64,000 nucleotides of DNA from Pedobacter sp. AK013 (GTDB lineage Bacteria > Bacteroidota > Bacteroidia > Sphingobacteriales > Sphingobacteriaceae): NCBI RefSeq assembly GCF_014205835.1, contig NZ_JACHCQ010000025.1:1-64000 (forward strand), written 5' to 3'. The stretch's first letter is position 1; every line of letters begins with the position of its first letter. Shown in pieces: positions 44,255-53,882 of this stretch. The notes beneath the pieces are model-generated. The model made no database searches, was not told where the DNA came from, and saw only the letters and a list, made by a program, of their open reading frames with translations. The translations under genes were made by a program, and so were the position numbers.

Positions 44255-44809
44255 TTATAATGCTTCGTAACGCAACAATACGGTACCACTTTTAAAGCTT
44301 CGGGTATCGGTTAATTTCAAATTCAATTGCCTTTGTATGCCACTAAAAATAGAAGTGCCCTTACCAATGGCTACCGGATCGATCATGATTTGGTAAGTGT
44401 TAATCAAGCCTGCTTCAGCTAATTGTGCACTTAGATTGCCACTGCCTAAAATGGTAATATCTTTTATCGATGTTTTCTTCAGTTCAGCTATCTGAGTCAA
44501 TATATCTCCACTCATTATCCGTGTATTTTGCCAATGGGCGTGTTGCAGCGTATTCGAGCATACAATTTTTTCGGCCCTATTCATGCCATTGGCTACCTGG
44601 GGCATCGCATCAATAGCATTTTGCGATGGCCACCAAGATGCCATCATTTCATAAGTTATCCGGCCGAAGAGCAGGATGCTACCGTACTCCAGATTTTTTG
44701 CGCTAAACTCGCCTTCTTCCTGGCCGTGTTGATGCCAGTTTATGCCATTGTCTGCATCTTTATAATAACCATCCAGACTGATAAAATTGAATACATTTAA
44801 TTTGCCCAT
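44255..44809 (-). CDS. Dihydrofolate-reductase-like (RibD C-terminal) protein
   Basis: This 184-aa protein starts MGKLNVFNFISLDGYYKDAD and carries the reductase-fold motif SILLFGRITYEMMASWWPSQ (about residues 44-64). It also has DITILGSGNLSAQLAEAGLI, where NADPH would bind, and DPVAIGKGTSIFSG. These match the RibD-C/DHFR-like family of general oxidoreductases with unknown substrates. It forms an operon with the VOC gene and lies divergent from the GlxA-type regulator, which may control it. Confidence 0.85.
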   Translation of the reverse strand: MGKLNVFNFISLDGYYKDADNGINWHQHGQEEGEFSAKNLEYGSILLFGRITYEMMASWWPSQNAIDAMPQVANGMNRAEKIVCSNTLQHAHWQNTRIMSGDILTQIAELKKTSIKDITILGSGNLSAQLAEAGLINTYQIMIDPVAIGKGTSIFSGIQRQLNLKLTDTRSFKSGTVLLRYEAL

Positions 44810-44943
44810 TGTTTCTATTGCTTTAGCTGTTTACAAATCTCTGTAGATTATCGATACCATTTAGGTGGCATAAATGACAACTTGAGGGCGTGAAAGTGAC
44901 ATATAAAATGCCTAATTTAGTTGTTAATAAATAACTATTTATT

Positions 44944-45912
44944 ATGTTAAATGTTTGTCTTTATATTTTCGATGAAGCTGTTCCTTCATCGGTTACAGGG
45001 GTGGTAGATTTACTGAGTGGTGCCAACCGTTATATGGAGCGTACCGGTAAAAAGCCTGTATTTGCACTAAGTTTGGTAGCAGAAAAAGACCACGAAATTC
45101 CTTTTCATTTTAACAATATCAATATTCAGTTGGTAAATTACGAGGAGATACAAAAGGCTGACCTGATTATTATCCCTTCATTCAGTGTAGGCAATGAGGG
45201 CGTGTTGGATAGAAACCAGGCGGCCGTTAGCTGGATAAAGGAAATGTATGCCTCCCGAACCGAGGTAGCCAGTTTATGTGTAGGCAGTTACTTTTTGGCC
45301 GAAGCAGGCTTGCTTGATGGTAAAGAAGTAACCTCACACTGGGCAGTAGCAGCCGATATGCAGAAACGTTACCCCAAAATCAGGATGAAAAGCGATTTGG
45401 TTACTACAGATCAGGATGGCGTTTACACCAGTGGTGGGGCATTCTCTTCGCTTAAACTGATCCTCTACCTGATCGAGAAATTTTGTGGCCGCGAAGCTGC
45501 TTTATGGATCAGCAAGATGTTTGCCATTGAGATGGATAGAAGCAGCCAGGCACATTTTAAGGTATTTACCGGCCAGCATCAGCATGATGATAAAGACATT
45601 TTAAAGGCCCAACGCTACATTGAAGAAAACTACCAGAACGATATGACAATGGATGAGGTATCTAGCCTGGTGAATATGGGGAAACGTAATTTTATCCGTC
45701 GGTTTAAAGCCGCCACCAATAATACACCATTCGAATATTTACAAAGGGTAAGGATAGAATCGGCCAAAAAAGCCATCGAAATGAACCATAAAGACCTGCC
45801 ATTTATTATGGAAGATACAGGCTACAGCGACCTGAAAGCATTCAGGAAAATCTTTAAACGCATTACGGGGCTATCGCCTATGGAATACAAACGAAAATAT
45901 GCGCGGATTTAA
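44944..45912 (+). CDS. GlxA-type AraC regulator with DJ-1/PfpI domain
   Basis: This is a 322-aa protein. The N-terminal about 190 residues form a DJ-1/PfpI-like domain with the nucleophile-elbow segment VASLCVGSYFLAEAGLLDGK and SHWAVAADMQKRYP. The C terminus (about 225-320) is an AraC double helix-turn-helix: NDMTMDEVSSLVNMGKRNFI, RRFKAATNNTPFEYL and SPMEYKRKYA. Such regulators sense small metabolites. It is divergent from the DHFR/VOC operon by 134 bp and is the obvious candidate controller. Confidence 0.9.
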   Translation: MLNVCLYIFDEAVPSSVTGVVDLLSGANRYMERTGKKPVFALSLVAEKDHEIPFHFNNINIQLVNYEEIQKADLIIIPSFSVGNEGVLDRNQAAVSWIKEMYASRTEVASLCVGSYFLAEAGLLDGKEVTSHWAVAADMQKRYPKIRMKSDLVTTDQDGVYTSGGAFSSLKLILYLIEKFCGREAALWISKMFAIEMDRSSQAHFKVFTGQHQHDDKDILKAQRYIEENYQNDMTMDEVSSLVNMGKRNFIRRFKAATNNTPFEYLQRVRIESAKKAIEMNHKDLPFIMEDTGYSDLKAFRKIFKRITGLSPMEYKRKYARI

Positions 45913-46036
45913 ATTATCAGATGGGCAGGGTATGCCGGGAGAACAATAAAATTTTATGACGTAGGGGTAAATCGAAATGTTGTTGTCATACTTTCAAAAC
46001 ACAATAAATATTTAATTATTTAAAAAAACAAAAAGT

Positions 46037-46606
46037 ATGAAAATGAACAGGTTTTATTTATTAGTTGCTGTTATGGTTATTACAGCGGGAGCGGTAAAAG
46101 CACAAGATGCTGATCTTGTATTTGGTGTAAAAGCAGGTATAAACTATGCAACATTGCCAACAAGTTTGAATGCCATAACAGATAAAAAAGGAAAGGTAGG
46201 TTATAATTTTGGCGTGTTTGCCCGGGTTGGTAAATCGTTATATTTTCAGCCAGAATTAAACTATGTTAGCTTTAAGAGTTCGTATGTTTATGCAGCTAAC
46301 ACTTATACCCCAAAATTTAACCAATTAAATTTGCCCCTTATGGTGGGGTACAAACTTGTTGATACCAAAGACTTAAATTTTAGGGTTTCTGCAGGTCCTG
46401 ATATTAATTATACCCTTAACGAGGCTAAGGGGCCGAGTGGCTTTGAGTATAAAAAACTTAATTTCGGTGGAGTGCTCAATGCAGGCGTAGATATCGGTAA
46501 TGTCAGTATTGATGCCAGATACAGCAGAGGCCTTACAAAAATTAATAAGGGACTCGGCGAAAAAAGTGGTTTGTTTAATCTATCTGTTGGGTTTAAACTA
46601 TTTTAA
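46037..46606 (+). CDS. Outer-membrane beta-barrel (porin-like) protein
   Basis: This 189-aa protein has a signal peptide (about residues 1-22, GAVKAQDA). The amphipathic strands are typical of PorT/OmpW-size barrels: FGVKAGINYATLP, YNFGVFARVGKSLYFQPELN, LNLPLMVGYKLV, VSIDARYSRGLTKINKG and LFNLSVGFKLF, which ends in Phe as outer-membrane barrels do. It probably forms a small 8-stranded barrel. Single gene with its own terminator. Confidence 0.8.
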   Translation: MKMNRFYLLVAVMVITAGAVKAQDADLVFGVKAGINYATLPTSLNAITDKKGKVGYNFGVFARVGKSLYFQPELNYVSFKSSYVYAANTYTPKFNQLNLPLMVGYKLVDTKDLNFRVSAGPDINYTLNEAKGPSGFEYKKLNFGGVLNAGVDIGNVSIDARYSRGLTKINKGLGEKSGLFNLSVGFKLF

Positions 46607-46642
46607 AAGAGTCGGTTCATTAACCAATTCCATATAAAACTT

Positions 46643-46671
46643 GCCCTTCAGTTTATGCTGAAGGGCTTTTT
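46643..46671 (+). terminator. Intrinsic terminator after the barrel gene
   Basis: GCCCTTCAG (46643-46651) pairs with CTGAAGGGC (46658-46666), a perfect 9-bp stem with a 6-nt loop, followed by TTTTT. Confidence 0.85.
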
Positions 46672-46773
46672 GCTTTTTATCCTATTGATTTATCAATGAA
46701 ACCATCATTCAAGATGAACTAAATTCTTTAAAAACTAAAAATGTGTAACTTAAATCCGTAAAAGATATATCAA

Positions 46774-47700
46774 ATGAAATATAACCGACGCGATTTTATT
46801 GGTGGCAGCATGGCACTCACATCTGCTTTATTTTTAATGCCAATGGAAACATTTAGTACACCTTTTTCCGGATCTGAAAAATCAACAAATGGTTTCGCAC
46901 TAAAAATCATGGCCCCTTATTGGGGCTTTAATGGCTCAGTAACCGATTTTTGCAAAAAGGCAAAAGATTCAGGTTATGATGGAATAGAAATTCTCTGGTC
47001 GGTAGAAATTGCTGAAGAATTATTTAAATCGTTAAAAAAATATCAATTAGAAGTGGGTTTTCTTTGCCGTGGAGATGAAGCTCTTCCAGTACCACATTTT
47101 GCAACTTTTAAAAAAGTACTTAAAGAAGCCATTGAACATCAATACCAAAAACCATTGTATATAAATGTTCATTCCGGAAAGGACTTTTTTCAATACCAGG
47201 AAAACAAAAAATTCATTGATTTTACTATTCAGTATGCTAAAGAAACAGGCGTTCCTATTTATCATGAAACCCATCGGTCGCGTATGCTTTATTCGGCTCC
47301 GGCATCATTATCATATTTACAGGGAAACCCTGATTTAAGGCTAACCCTCGATATTTCTCATTGGTGTAATGTTAGCGAAAGTTTACTCGACGATCAGCCA
47401 GAAACCGTGGCACTTGCTATTTCACGTACCGATCATGTTCACGCCAGGGTTGGCCATGCAGAAGGACCACAAGTAAGCGATCCAAGAGCTCCGGAATGGA
47501 AACAAGCAGTTGAAGCGCATTTTGCCTGGTGGGACAAAGTTGTTGCCATCAAAAAACAGCAGGGTAAAATCCTGACGATGTTAACCGAATTTGGACCGCC
47601 CAGTTACATGCCAACCATTCCGTTTACCAATCTGCCAGTTGCCGACCAATGGGCAATAAATGTGTATATGATGCAGGTTTGGAGAAAAAGATATTTGTAG
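46774..47700 (+). CDS. Xylose-isomerase-like TIM-barrel protein with Tat-like signal
   Basis: The 308-aa product starts MKYNRRDFIGGSMALTSALF, a twin-arginine-type export signal, so it is probably periplasmic. The body is the sugar phosphate isomerase/epimerase TIM barrel: FCKKAKDSGYDGIEILWSVE, GVPIYHETHRSR, LRLTLDISHWCNVSES and TDHVHARVGHAEG, with acidic and His residues that would bind a metal. Substrate is unknown, perhaps a carbohydrate. It stands alone ahead of a ROK-family gene, which would suit sugar metabolism. Confidence 0.8.
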   Translation: MKYNRRDFIGGSMALTSALFLMPMETFSTPFSGSEKSTNGFALKIMAPYWGFNGSVTDFCKKAKDSGYDGIEILWSVEIAEELFKSLKKYQLEVGFLCRGDEALPVPHFATFKKVLKEAIEHQYQKPLYINVHSGKDFFQYQENKKFIDFTIQYAKETGVPIYHETHRSRMLYSAPASLSYLQGNPDLRLTLDISHWCNVSESLLDDQPETVALAISRTDHVHARVGHAEGPQVSDPRAPEWKQAVEAHFAWWDKVVAIKKQQGKILTMLTEFGPPSYMPTIPFTNLPVADQWAINVYMMQVWRKRYL

Positions 47701-47912
47701 TCTTTCGCGCTTGTTGTGTTTTTTTAAGCAAAATAGAGAATATAAAAGGTGAAAAATCATTTTTAATCAATATTAAAAGGTTTTGGCTGAAATATAACGG
47801 TTAGAGGTTTATTGAATTCAATTTTTAGCCTATATTAGATTCGAATAATAAATGATATGGAAAAATATGTCTAATAAAGCTATGCAAATGAGATTTAAAA
47901 TAGGTTTGATAT

Positions 47913-48878
47913 ATGATTACTTTAAATAATTTCAACGTGGAACAGTCGTATGCTATCGGAATAGATGTTGGCGGCTCATCACTCAAATGTGGAGTAGTAA
48001 ACCAAAGTGGAGAAATTTTATATTCCATTATTGTATCGCTAAAAAATGCAAAAACACAAGGTGCAATTATTGCGCTCATTGTAGAAGCGATCAATACCTG
48101 TGCTAAAAAAATTAAAAATCCTATTCTTGGCGTAGGCATTGGTTTTCCGGGGATTATTTACAAGAATAAGATTATCGCTGGGGCTGATAATTTACCAGGC
48201 TTTAAACAATTGGCTTTAGGCGAAATCCTCCAAGAAGTAACACGTTATAATATTATAATGGATAATGATGCCAATTTAATGGGACTTGGAGAAATGACTT
48301 ATGGGGCTGCCAAAGATTGTAGCGATGTGGTTTTTCTTACCGTGGGTACGGGAATTGGAGGCGGAGTGATGATTGATAACAAGCTTTACGGAGGGTTTAG
48401 AAATAGAGGTACAGAGTTAGGACATATTGTTGTACAGCACAATGGCGTTGCTTGTGCCTGTGGAGGTCGAGGTTGTTTGGAAGCTTATGCATCAGTATCG
48501 GCCCTGCTTAAACATTATCAGTCTATCCATCCTAATCCACCAGAAGAGATTGATGGTAAATATATGGTAGAAAAGTACCTGGCCAGAGAAGAATATGCTG
48601 TTGAAGCTATGGAATCGCATTTCGATTATCTGGCTACGGGCATCATTAGTTTTATAAATGTATTTAGCCCGCAAAAAATTGTAATTGGTGGAGGCATAAG
48701 TGAATCTGGCGCCTTTTATGTTCGGGAAATAGAAAGAAGAATAAAAACATTAGCCGTGCCTATTGCCCCTGGTAATGAATTGGTTGTTGCGGCTAAGCTG
48801 GGCAACAAGGCCGGTTTATTAGGCTGTGCGGCAAATGTTTTTCAAAAGTTTAAAGCATTTGATTATGCAACGAAGTAA
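47913..48878 (+). CDS. ROK-family sugar kinase
   Basis: This is a 321-aa protein. It has the phosphate-binding start AIGIDVGGSSLKCGVVNQSG, the catalytic DNDANLMGLGEMTYGA region (about residues 116-131), the VFLTVGTGIGGGVMID loop, and the ROK zinc motif CACGGRGCLEAYAS (about 174-188). There is no N-terminal helix-turn-helix, so it is a kinase and not a repressor. It probably phosphorylates glucose or an amino sugar. A strong terminator follows. Confidence 0.9.
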   Translation: MITLNNFNVEQSYAIGIDVGGSSLKCGVVNQSGEILYSIIVSLKNAKTQGAIIALIVEAINTCAKKIKNPILGVGIGFPGIIYKNKIIAGADNLPGFKQLALGEILQEVTRYNIIMDNDANLMGLGEMTYGAAKDCSDVVFLTVGTGIGGGVMIDNKLYGGFRNRGTELGHIVVQHNGVACACGGRGCLEAYASVSALLKHYQSIHPNPPEEIDGKYMVEKYLAREEYAVEAMESHFDYLATGIISFINVFSPQKIVIGGGISESGAFYVREIERRIKTLAVPIAPGNELVVAAKLGNKAGLLGCAANVFQKFKAFDYATK

Positions 48879-48963
48879 TTTTTCAGAAAAATAATAATGT
48901 AAACCTAAATCTATACCTTTTTCGGCGAATCAATAGGAAACAAAAAGTATTGAATTTAAACAG

Positions 48964-48999
48964 AAAGGATATTCTAACTTTTAGAATATCCTTTTTTTC
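48964..48999 (+). terminator. Strong intrinsic terminator after the ROK gene
   Basis: A perfect 13-bp stem AAAGGATATTCTA (48964-48976) / TAGAATATCCTTT (48982-48994) has a 5-nt loop and is followed by T-rich TTTTCG. Confidence 0.85.
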
Positions 49000-49440
49000 G
49001 TCAAATACACAATATCGCTTACTGGAAAATATAATCCGATCAATTATTTACGCCATTTATCTTCGTTTGCTTTTGAGTTATTTTGTTAAAATAATCACAG
49101 AAAAGATCGGAATAACCTTTTAAACACAAATTTGAAAGTATTTTAAACTCCTTTTATCCCTCGCAATAAATTTCTAACCTTGCCATTTAATGTCAAATTA
49201 TTACCTCTTTTTCGAGGAGAAATAAGTCTGATAGCATAAGATTATTATTTTAAGCCAGCCCTTTCTAAATCTCATTGTAAAATAAACAAGGCATTATTAT
49301 TGTTAAGGGGAGATCAGTGTTGTTTTTAAAAAAATAGCGTAATTTTATAACTATAAAAATAATACGATTTTTCAGCTTTAAAGATTTTTAAAAAATGCAT
49401 TTCCTTCATCATATTAAATTATCGCAACCCCAATACGCTC
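49000..49440. other. AT-rich gap before the HD-PycTM gene
   Basis: These 441 bp contain no supported gene. They are very AT-rich with several A- and T-runs. They presumably carry the promoter of the downstream two-gene unit. A near-match to the Bacteroidota -7 element (TAACCTTG, about 49176) is too weak to call. Confidence 0.35.
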
Positions 49441-50661
49441 ATGAACTATAAAAAATTGCAGGAAGATGTAGAAAAGCACGTTCGCGATTACTTCCATCGC
49501 CATAACGACCCACGTTTAGTTTATCATAACCTGGAACATACGCAAGAAGTGGTAAATGCTGCGCAGCAAATCGCCAATCATTACCAGTTAAATGAGCAGG
49601 ATTTTTTTTCTGTAACGGTTGCAGCCTATTTTCATGATACAGGTTATTTTGAAGATGCATTAAATCATGAAGCAAAAGGAGCAGAACTGGCTGATGATTT
49701 TTTAGCAAAGCATCAGGTTAATCAAGAAATCCGTGATCATGTTAGGAACGCAATACTGGCCACTAAAATTCCGCAGAAACCTAAAAATGAAATTGATAAA
49801 ATTATTTGCGATGCAGATCTGTTCCATTTAGGTCTGCCCGATTTCCGCGCAAAAGGGAAATTGATGCATAAGGAAAATGAACTGATCTATAAAAAAGATA
49901 TCAGTAAGCTCGATTGGCGTAAAAAGGATATCCAGTTTATGGAATCACATCATTACCATACTGATTATGCCAATCTGCTGTTAAGCGATCAGAAACAAAA
50001 AAATATCGAAAAACTGAAAAGTAAATTAACAGCACAGGAAGAAATTAGTGCCGAATTGGCCGAGCCCGAAAATTTTGCATCAGCCATTGTAAAAGAGAAA
50101 GACAAAAAAAAGAAAGGTAAAGACGATCGGCCTGATAAAGGTATTGAAACCATGTTTAGGATTACTTCTGCCAATAACCAACGCCTAAGCGATATGGCCG
50201 ATAACAAGGCTCATATTCTGATTACGGTAAATTCGATCATGCTTTCCTTAATCGTGAGTTTATTGTTAAGGCGGTTGGAAGATCATGGCAACCTGATTAT
50301 CCCCACATTTATTTTATTATTAGTGAGCTTAACCTGCGTGGTGGTTTCCATTTTATCTACCCGTCCGTCTATTCCAAAAGGAGAATTCACTCAGGAAGAT
50401 ATGGATAATAAAAAGGTGAATTTATTGTTTTTTGGTAACTTTTATAAGATGAGCTTACCAAGCTATACCGATGGTATGATTAAGGTAATGAACGATAAAG
50501 ATTTTTTATATGGAACATTGATAACCGATGTATACTCGCAAGGTGTAGTTTTGGGCAGAAAGTATAAACTGATCCGCCTGGCCTATAATATTTTCATGTT
50601 TGGTTTAATTGCAGCAGTATTTGCATTTGTAATTGCTTACGCAGCTTACGGTAAACTTTAA
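49441..50661 (+). CDS. HD-domain phosphohydrolase fused to PycTM membrane domain
   Basis: This 406-aa protein joins two parts. Residues 1-180 are an HD hydrolase domain with YHNLEHT (His29, His33), AYFHDTGYFED (His-Asp about 63-64) and CDADLFHLG. A charged linker follows (about 195-238, DKKKKGKDD). The C-terminal half is the Pycsar effector membrane domain: IETMFRITSANNQRLSDMAD, then three helices at about 255-277, 283-306 and 379-402. In Pycsar defence, PycTM proteins are cyclic-pyrimidine-triggered membrane effectors, but no PycC cyclase gene is nearby. The overlap with ppk1 (TAATG) suggests a linked role, perhaps in nucleotide or polyphosphate metabolism. Confidence 0.85.
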   Translation: MNYKKLQEDVEKHVRDYFHRHNDPRLVYHNLEHTQEVVNAAQQIANHYQLNEQDFFSVTVAAYFHDTGYFEDALNHEAKGAELADDFLAKHQVNQEIRDHVRNAILATKIPQKPKNEIDKIICDADLFHLGLPDFRAKGKLMHKENELIYKKDISKLDWRKKDIQFMESHHYHTDYANLLLSDQKQKNIEKLKSKLTAQEEISAELAEPENFASAIVKEKDKKKKGKDDRPDKGIETMFRITSANNQRLSDMADNKAHILITVNSIMLSLIVSLLLRRLEDHGNLIIPTFILLLVSLTCVVVSILSTRPSIPKGEFTQEDMDNKKVNLLFFGNFYKMSLPSYTDGMIKVMNDKDFLYGTLITDVYSQGVVLGRKYKLIRLAYNIFMFGLIAAVFAFVIAYAAYGKL

Positions 50662-52700
50662 TGGAACAGATAGTAGAAACCTCTTTTTTTAACAGAGATT
50701 TAAGTTGGCTAAAGTTTAACGAGCGTATTTTAATGGAAGCAGAACGAAACACTGTTCCGCTTTTAGAACGCATTAAGTTTTTATCTATATTCTCTTCCAA
50801 TCTTGATGAGTTTTATCGCGTAAGGATGCCCGTGTTACTCGCTTTAGAGAAATTGAGCAATAAGGACGATAACGATATCCGTATGGATGATAACCTGCTC
50901 AATACGGCCAATCAGCTTATTTCAGAACAGCAACAGCGTTATGGCAAGGTACTTCAATCAGATCTTATTCCGTTGCTTAAAGAGAATAAGATTAACTTAA
51001 TTTACGGAAAGCCATTCCCCCCCGAAATTCAGAAAAATATAACCCGGTATTTTTTGAGCCAGGTAATGGCCTTTTTGCAGCCAGTTTACATTAATGCCAA
51101 TTCCAATTTCTTTCCCTCAAATAATGAGCTGTATTTTCTGATTACGCTAAAAAAGAAAGAAGATGCAGAAGTGGTTATTTTAAATATCCCTTCCAACCAG
51201 TTAGCCCGTTTTTACAAGGTAGAAACAGCTGATGAAACTTTCATTGTTTTTTTGGATGATATTGTGCGTTTTCATTTAGACCGTGTTTTTCCGGAAAGCG
51301 AAGTTACCGGATGTTATAGTTTCAAAATTACAAGGGATGCAGAAATAGATCTGAAAGATGAATATTCTGGCAGTTTATCAGAACAGCTGGAAAAACAATT
51401 GTTAAAACGCGACGCTGGTTTAGCCACACGTTTTCTCCACCAACCCGGTATACCGGATAATGTATTTGAACTGCTTAAAAAGCTTTTCAACCTTAAAAAA
51501 GCAAATAGGATAGAGGGTGGCCAGTACCATAACCTGAAAGATTTTATGGGTTTCCCGGTTAATTCGCCAAAATTATCTAACCAAAACTGGCCAAAACTAT
51601 GTAATACCGATTTGATAGATGGATCGTTAACCGAGGCGATTTATAAAAAAGATATTATTGTACATACACCTTACCAGAGTTATGATAGTGTGTTACGCTT
51701 TTTTAATGAAGCTGCTATTGATGCTGAAGTTAAGGAAATATACGTTACGCTTTATCGCGTAGCCAGCGATTCGAAAATTGTAAATGCATTAATCAGCGCT
51801 GCAAAAAATGGTAAAAAAGTTACGGTTTTGGTTGAGCTCAAAGCCCGTTTTGATGAGGCCAATAACATTAAATGGGCAAAAAAAATGAAGGAAGCAGGCA
51901 TTGATATTATTTACAGTGTTACCGCTTTAAAAGTGCATGCCAAAGTAGCCTTAGTGAAACGCCAAACTGGCAATAGAATGCGTTATTCTGGTTTGTTTGC
52001 AACCGGAAATTTTAACGAAAGTACAGCTGCCTTTTATACCGATCATATTTTAATGACGGCGAATAAAGAAATGCTGCGTGAGGTAGAACTACTTTTTATT
52101 TTTCTGGCCAAAAGGGTTAAACCTACCTCTCTCAATCTGATTAAATTTAATCATCTATTGGTGGCTCAGTTTAATTTACAAGAAGTTTTTCTTCATTTGA
52201 TAGAGAGAGAAATTGAACATGCCAAACAAGGAAAACCATCGGGTATTACCATTAAAATGAACAATCTCGAAGAGAAAGTTTTAATTAACAAACTTTACGA
52301 GGCATCATCGGCAGGTGTAAAGATCGAAATGATTGTGCGAAGTATTTGCCGCTTAATTCCGGGCGTACCGGGCATGAGCGAAAATATTAAGGTTACCCGT
52401 ATTGTTGATCGTTATCTGGAGCATGGACGTGTTTTTATTTTCCATAATTTGGGAAAGAATGACGTATATCTGGGCTCGGCCGATTGGATGAACCGGAATA
52501 TTTATAGAAGAATTGAAGTTTGCTTTCCGATTTATAATGAGCAGATTAAACAAGAAATGATAGCTATTATCGAAATCCAAAAACAAGATAACGTGCAGGC
52601 CGTTTGTATAGATGAAAACATGAATAATATTCCTGTTAAAAAGAGTGAACCCCTTATTGAGTCTCAACACGACATTTATGAGCTATTAAAAAATAAATAA
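50661..52700 (+). CDS. ppk1: Polyphosphate kinase 1
   Basis: This is a 679-aa PPK1. The N-terminal domain begins FFNRDLSWLKFNERILMEAE and FLSIFSSNLDEFYRVRMP. The catalytic half holds the phospholipase-D-like modules: IYVTLYRVASDSKIVNALIS, VTVLVELKARFDEANNIKWA and LKVHAKVALVKR, whose His (about 427) is the phospho-acceptor. Later comes RYLEHGRVFIFHN and YLGSADWMNRNIYRRIEV. It makes inorganic polyphosphate from ATP reversibly. Its ATG overlaps the stop of the HD-PycTM gene by one base, so the two are translationally coupled. Confidence 0.95.
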   Translation: MEQIVETSFFNRDLSWLKFNERILMEAERNTVPLLERIKFLSIFSSNLDEFYRVRMPVLLALEKLSNKDDNDIRMDDNLLNTANQLISEQQQRYGKVLQSDLIPLLKENKINLIYGKPFPPEIQKNITRYFLSQVMAFLQPVYINANSNFFPSNNELYFLITLKKKEDAEVVILNIPSNQLARFYKVETADETFIVFLDDIVRFHLDRVFPESEVTGCYSFKITRDAEIDLKDEYSGSLSEQLEKQLLKRDAGLATRFLHQPGIPDNVFELLKKLFNLKKANRIEGGQYHNLKDFMGFPVNSPKLSNQNWPKLCNTDLIDGSLTEAIYKKDIIVHTPYQSYDSVLRFFNEAAIDAEVKEIYVTLYRVASDSKIVNALISAAKNGKKVTVLVELKARFDEANNIKWAKKMKEAGIDIIYSVTALKVHAKVALVKRQTGNRMRYSGLFATGNFNESTAAFYTDHILMTANKEMLREVELLFIFLAKRVKPTSLNLIKFNHLLVAQFNLQEVFLHLIEREIEHAKQGKPSGITIKMNNLEEKVLINKLYEASSAGVKIEMIVRSICRLIPGVPGMSENIKVTRIVDRYLEHGRVFIFHNLGKNDVYLGSADWMNRNIYRRIEVCFPIYNEQIKQEMIAIIEIQKQDNVQAVCIDENMNNIPVKKSEPLIESQHDIYELLKNK

Positions 52701-52765
52701 AGCGCCGCACTTGCGACATGATTTGTGTTCCAAGTAACGCCGTGGTCTGTGTGCTCACCATAGTT

Positions 52766-52846
52766 CGTCATTTCGACTGGAGTGCAACGGAATGGAGAAA
52801 TCTATGAAAATAATATTAAATAGATCTCTCCAGTACGGAGATGACG
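52766..52846. repeat. REP-like palindrome downstream of ppk1
   Basis: CGTCAT (52766-52771) pairs with ATGACG (52841-52846). Inside it TGGAGAAATCTAT (52793-52805) pairs with ATAGATCTCTCCA (52820-52832) at 12 of 13 positions, and CTGGAG with CTCCAG offers an alternative pairing. The wording (CATTTCGACTGGAGTGCAA, ACGGAATGGAGAAATCTA) is a dispersed intergenic palindrome of this bacterial group. Confidence 0.65.
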
Positions 52847-52970
52847 ATCAAACGGTAGGGAATGAAACGCTCTGTGGTCTGTGTCCTCACAGATCAGATG
52901 GCTTTAGTTAAATATGATTTTATTTACTGGTCTGTAAGAACAGAGACCATAAACATTAAATTTTACCCTT

Positions 52971-53882
52971 ATGAAATGCAATAAATTTTTTTTGGCCTCA
53001 GGTCTTTTAATCGCCTCAGCTTTTTTTAGCGTATCGTGCGTTAACAGTAACCGCGATGATAAACAAAGTGATTCAACAGAAACCGTTTCAGCCGGTGGAG
53101 GAGAAAAATCGAATCTTCCTTATGATTTGGCAAATCCGGTAAAATATAATATGCCGCAAAATCTCTTCGAAATTTCTGGAATTGTATTTCACAACGGCGA
53201 TCCGAAAGAAGTATTTGCGATTCAGGATGAAGATGGAGACCTCTTTCATTTAGGTTTAACCGATAAAGAATCGAAATTTACCAAATTTGGAGGTAAAGGC
53301 GATTATGAAGACTTAACCATCATCAAAAATTATTTCATTGTGTTAAAAAGCAATGGCGAACTGCACACCTTCCCAATTTCTGAACTAAGCAAGCCAGAAG
53401 CCGCTAATGTAACCAAAACCAAAGGGCTTGTACCCAAAGCTGAGTATGAAGGATTGGCGGCAGACGAAAAAAACAATATGGTTTATATTTTAACTAAGGA
53501 TAGTAAACCTGACTCAAAAGCAAAGGCCTCCAGTATTTATGGCTTTAAGTTTGGCGATGATGCCTCGTTAAAACCAAGTGGAGAATTTAGCCTGTCGCAC
53601 AAAGACATTGAAAAAATATCTGGAAGTTCAAAATCAAGGTTCCGTCCATCGGCATTGGCTAAAAATCAAAAAACCAATGAGTGGTATGTGCTTTCTTCTG
53701 TAAACAAATTACTTGTGGTTACCGATACCAATTTCAAGGTTAAAGCCACGTACCCATTAAACCCAAGTTTGTTTAACCAGCCAGAAGGTATTGCTTTTGA
53801 CCGTGATAATAACCTTTACATTTCCAACGAAGGCGGAACTTTAGCTGCAGGAAATATTTTAATGTTTAAATTAAAAAAATAG
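52971..53882 (+). CDS. SdiA-regulated-like lipoprotein (beta-propeller)
   Basis: This 303-aa protein has an SPII signal (FFSVSC, lipid Cys about residue 23). A disordered linker follows, then a propeller-like domain: NLFEISGIVFHNGDPKEVFA, LFHLGLTDKESKF, GDYEDLTIIKNYFIVLKSNG, YEGLAADEKNNMVYILTKD and QPEGIAFDRDNNLYISNEGG. This repeated E-G/D-L-A ... N-x-xY-x-x-S/T pattern matches SdiA-regulated (YjiK-like) domains. Function is unknown, probably envelope-located binding. Confidence 0.75.
   Translation: MKCNKFFLASGLLIASAFFSVSCVNSNRDDKQSDSTETVSAGGGEKSNLPYDLANPVKYNMPQNLFEISGIVFHNGDPKEVFAIQDEDGDLFHLGLTDKESKFTKFGGKGDYEDLTIIKNYFIVLKSNGELHTFPISELSKPEAANVTKTKGLVPKAEYEGLAADEKNNMVYILTKDSKPDSKAKASSIYGFKFGDDASLKPSGEFSLSHKDIEKISGSSKSRFRPSALAKNQKTNEWYVLSSVNKLLVVTDTNFKVKATYPLNPSLFNQPEGIAFDRDNNLYISNEGGTLAAGNILMFKLKK

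Noticed and set aside
49441..50661. A complete Pycsar antiphage system
   Set aside because: Only the effector-type domain is present; no pyrimidine cyclase gene lies in the flanking sequence.
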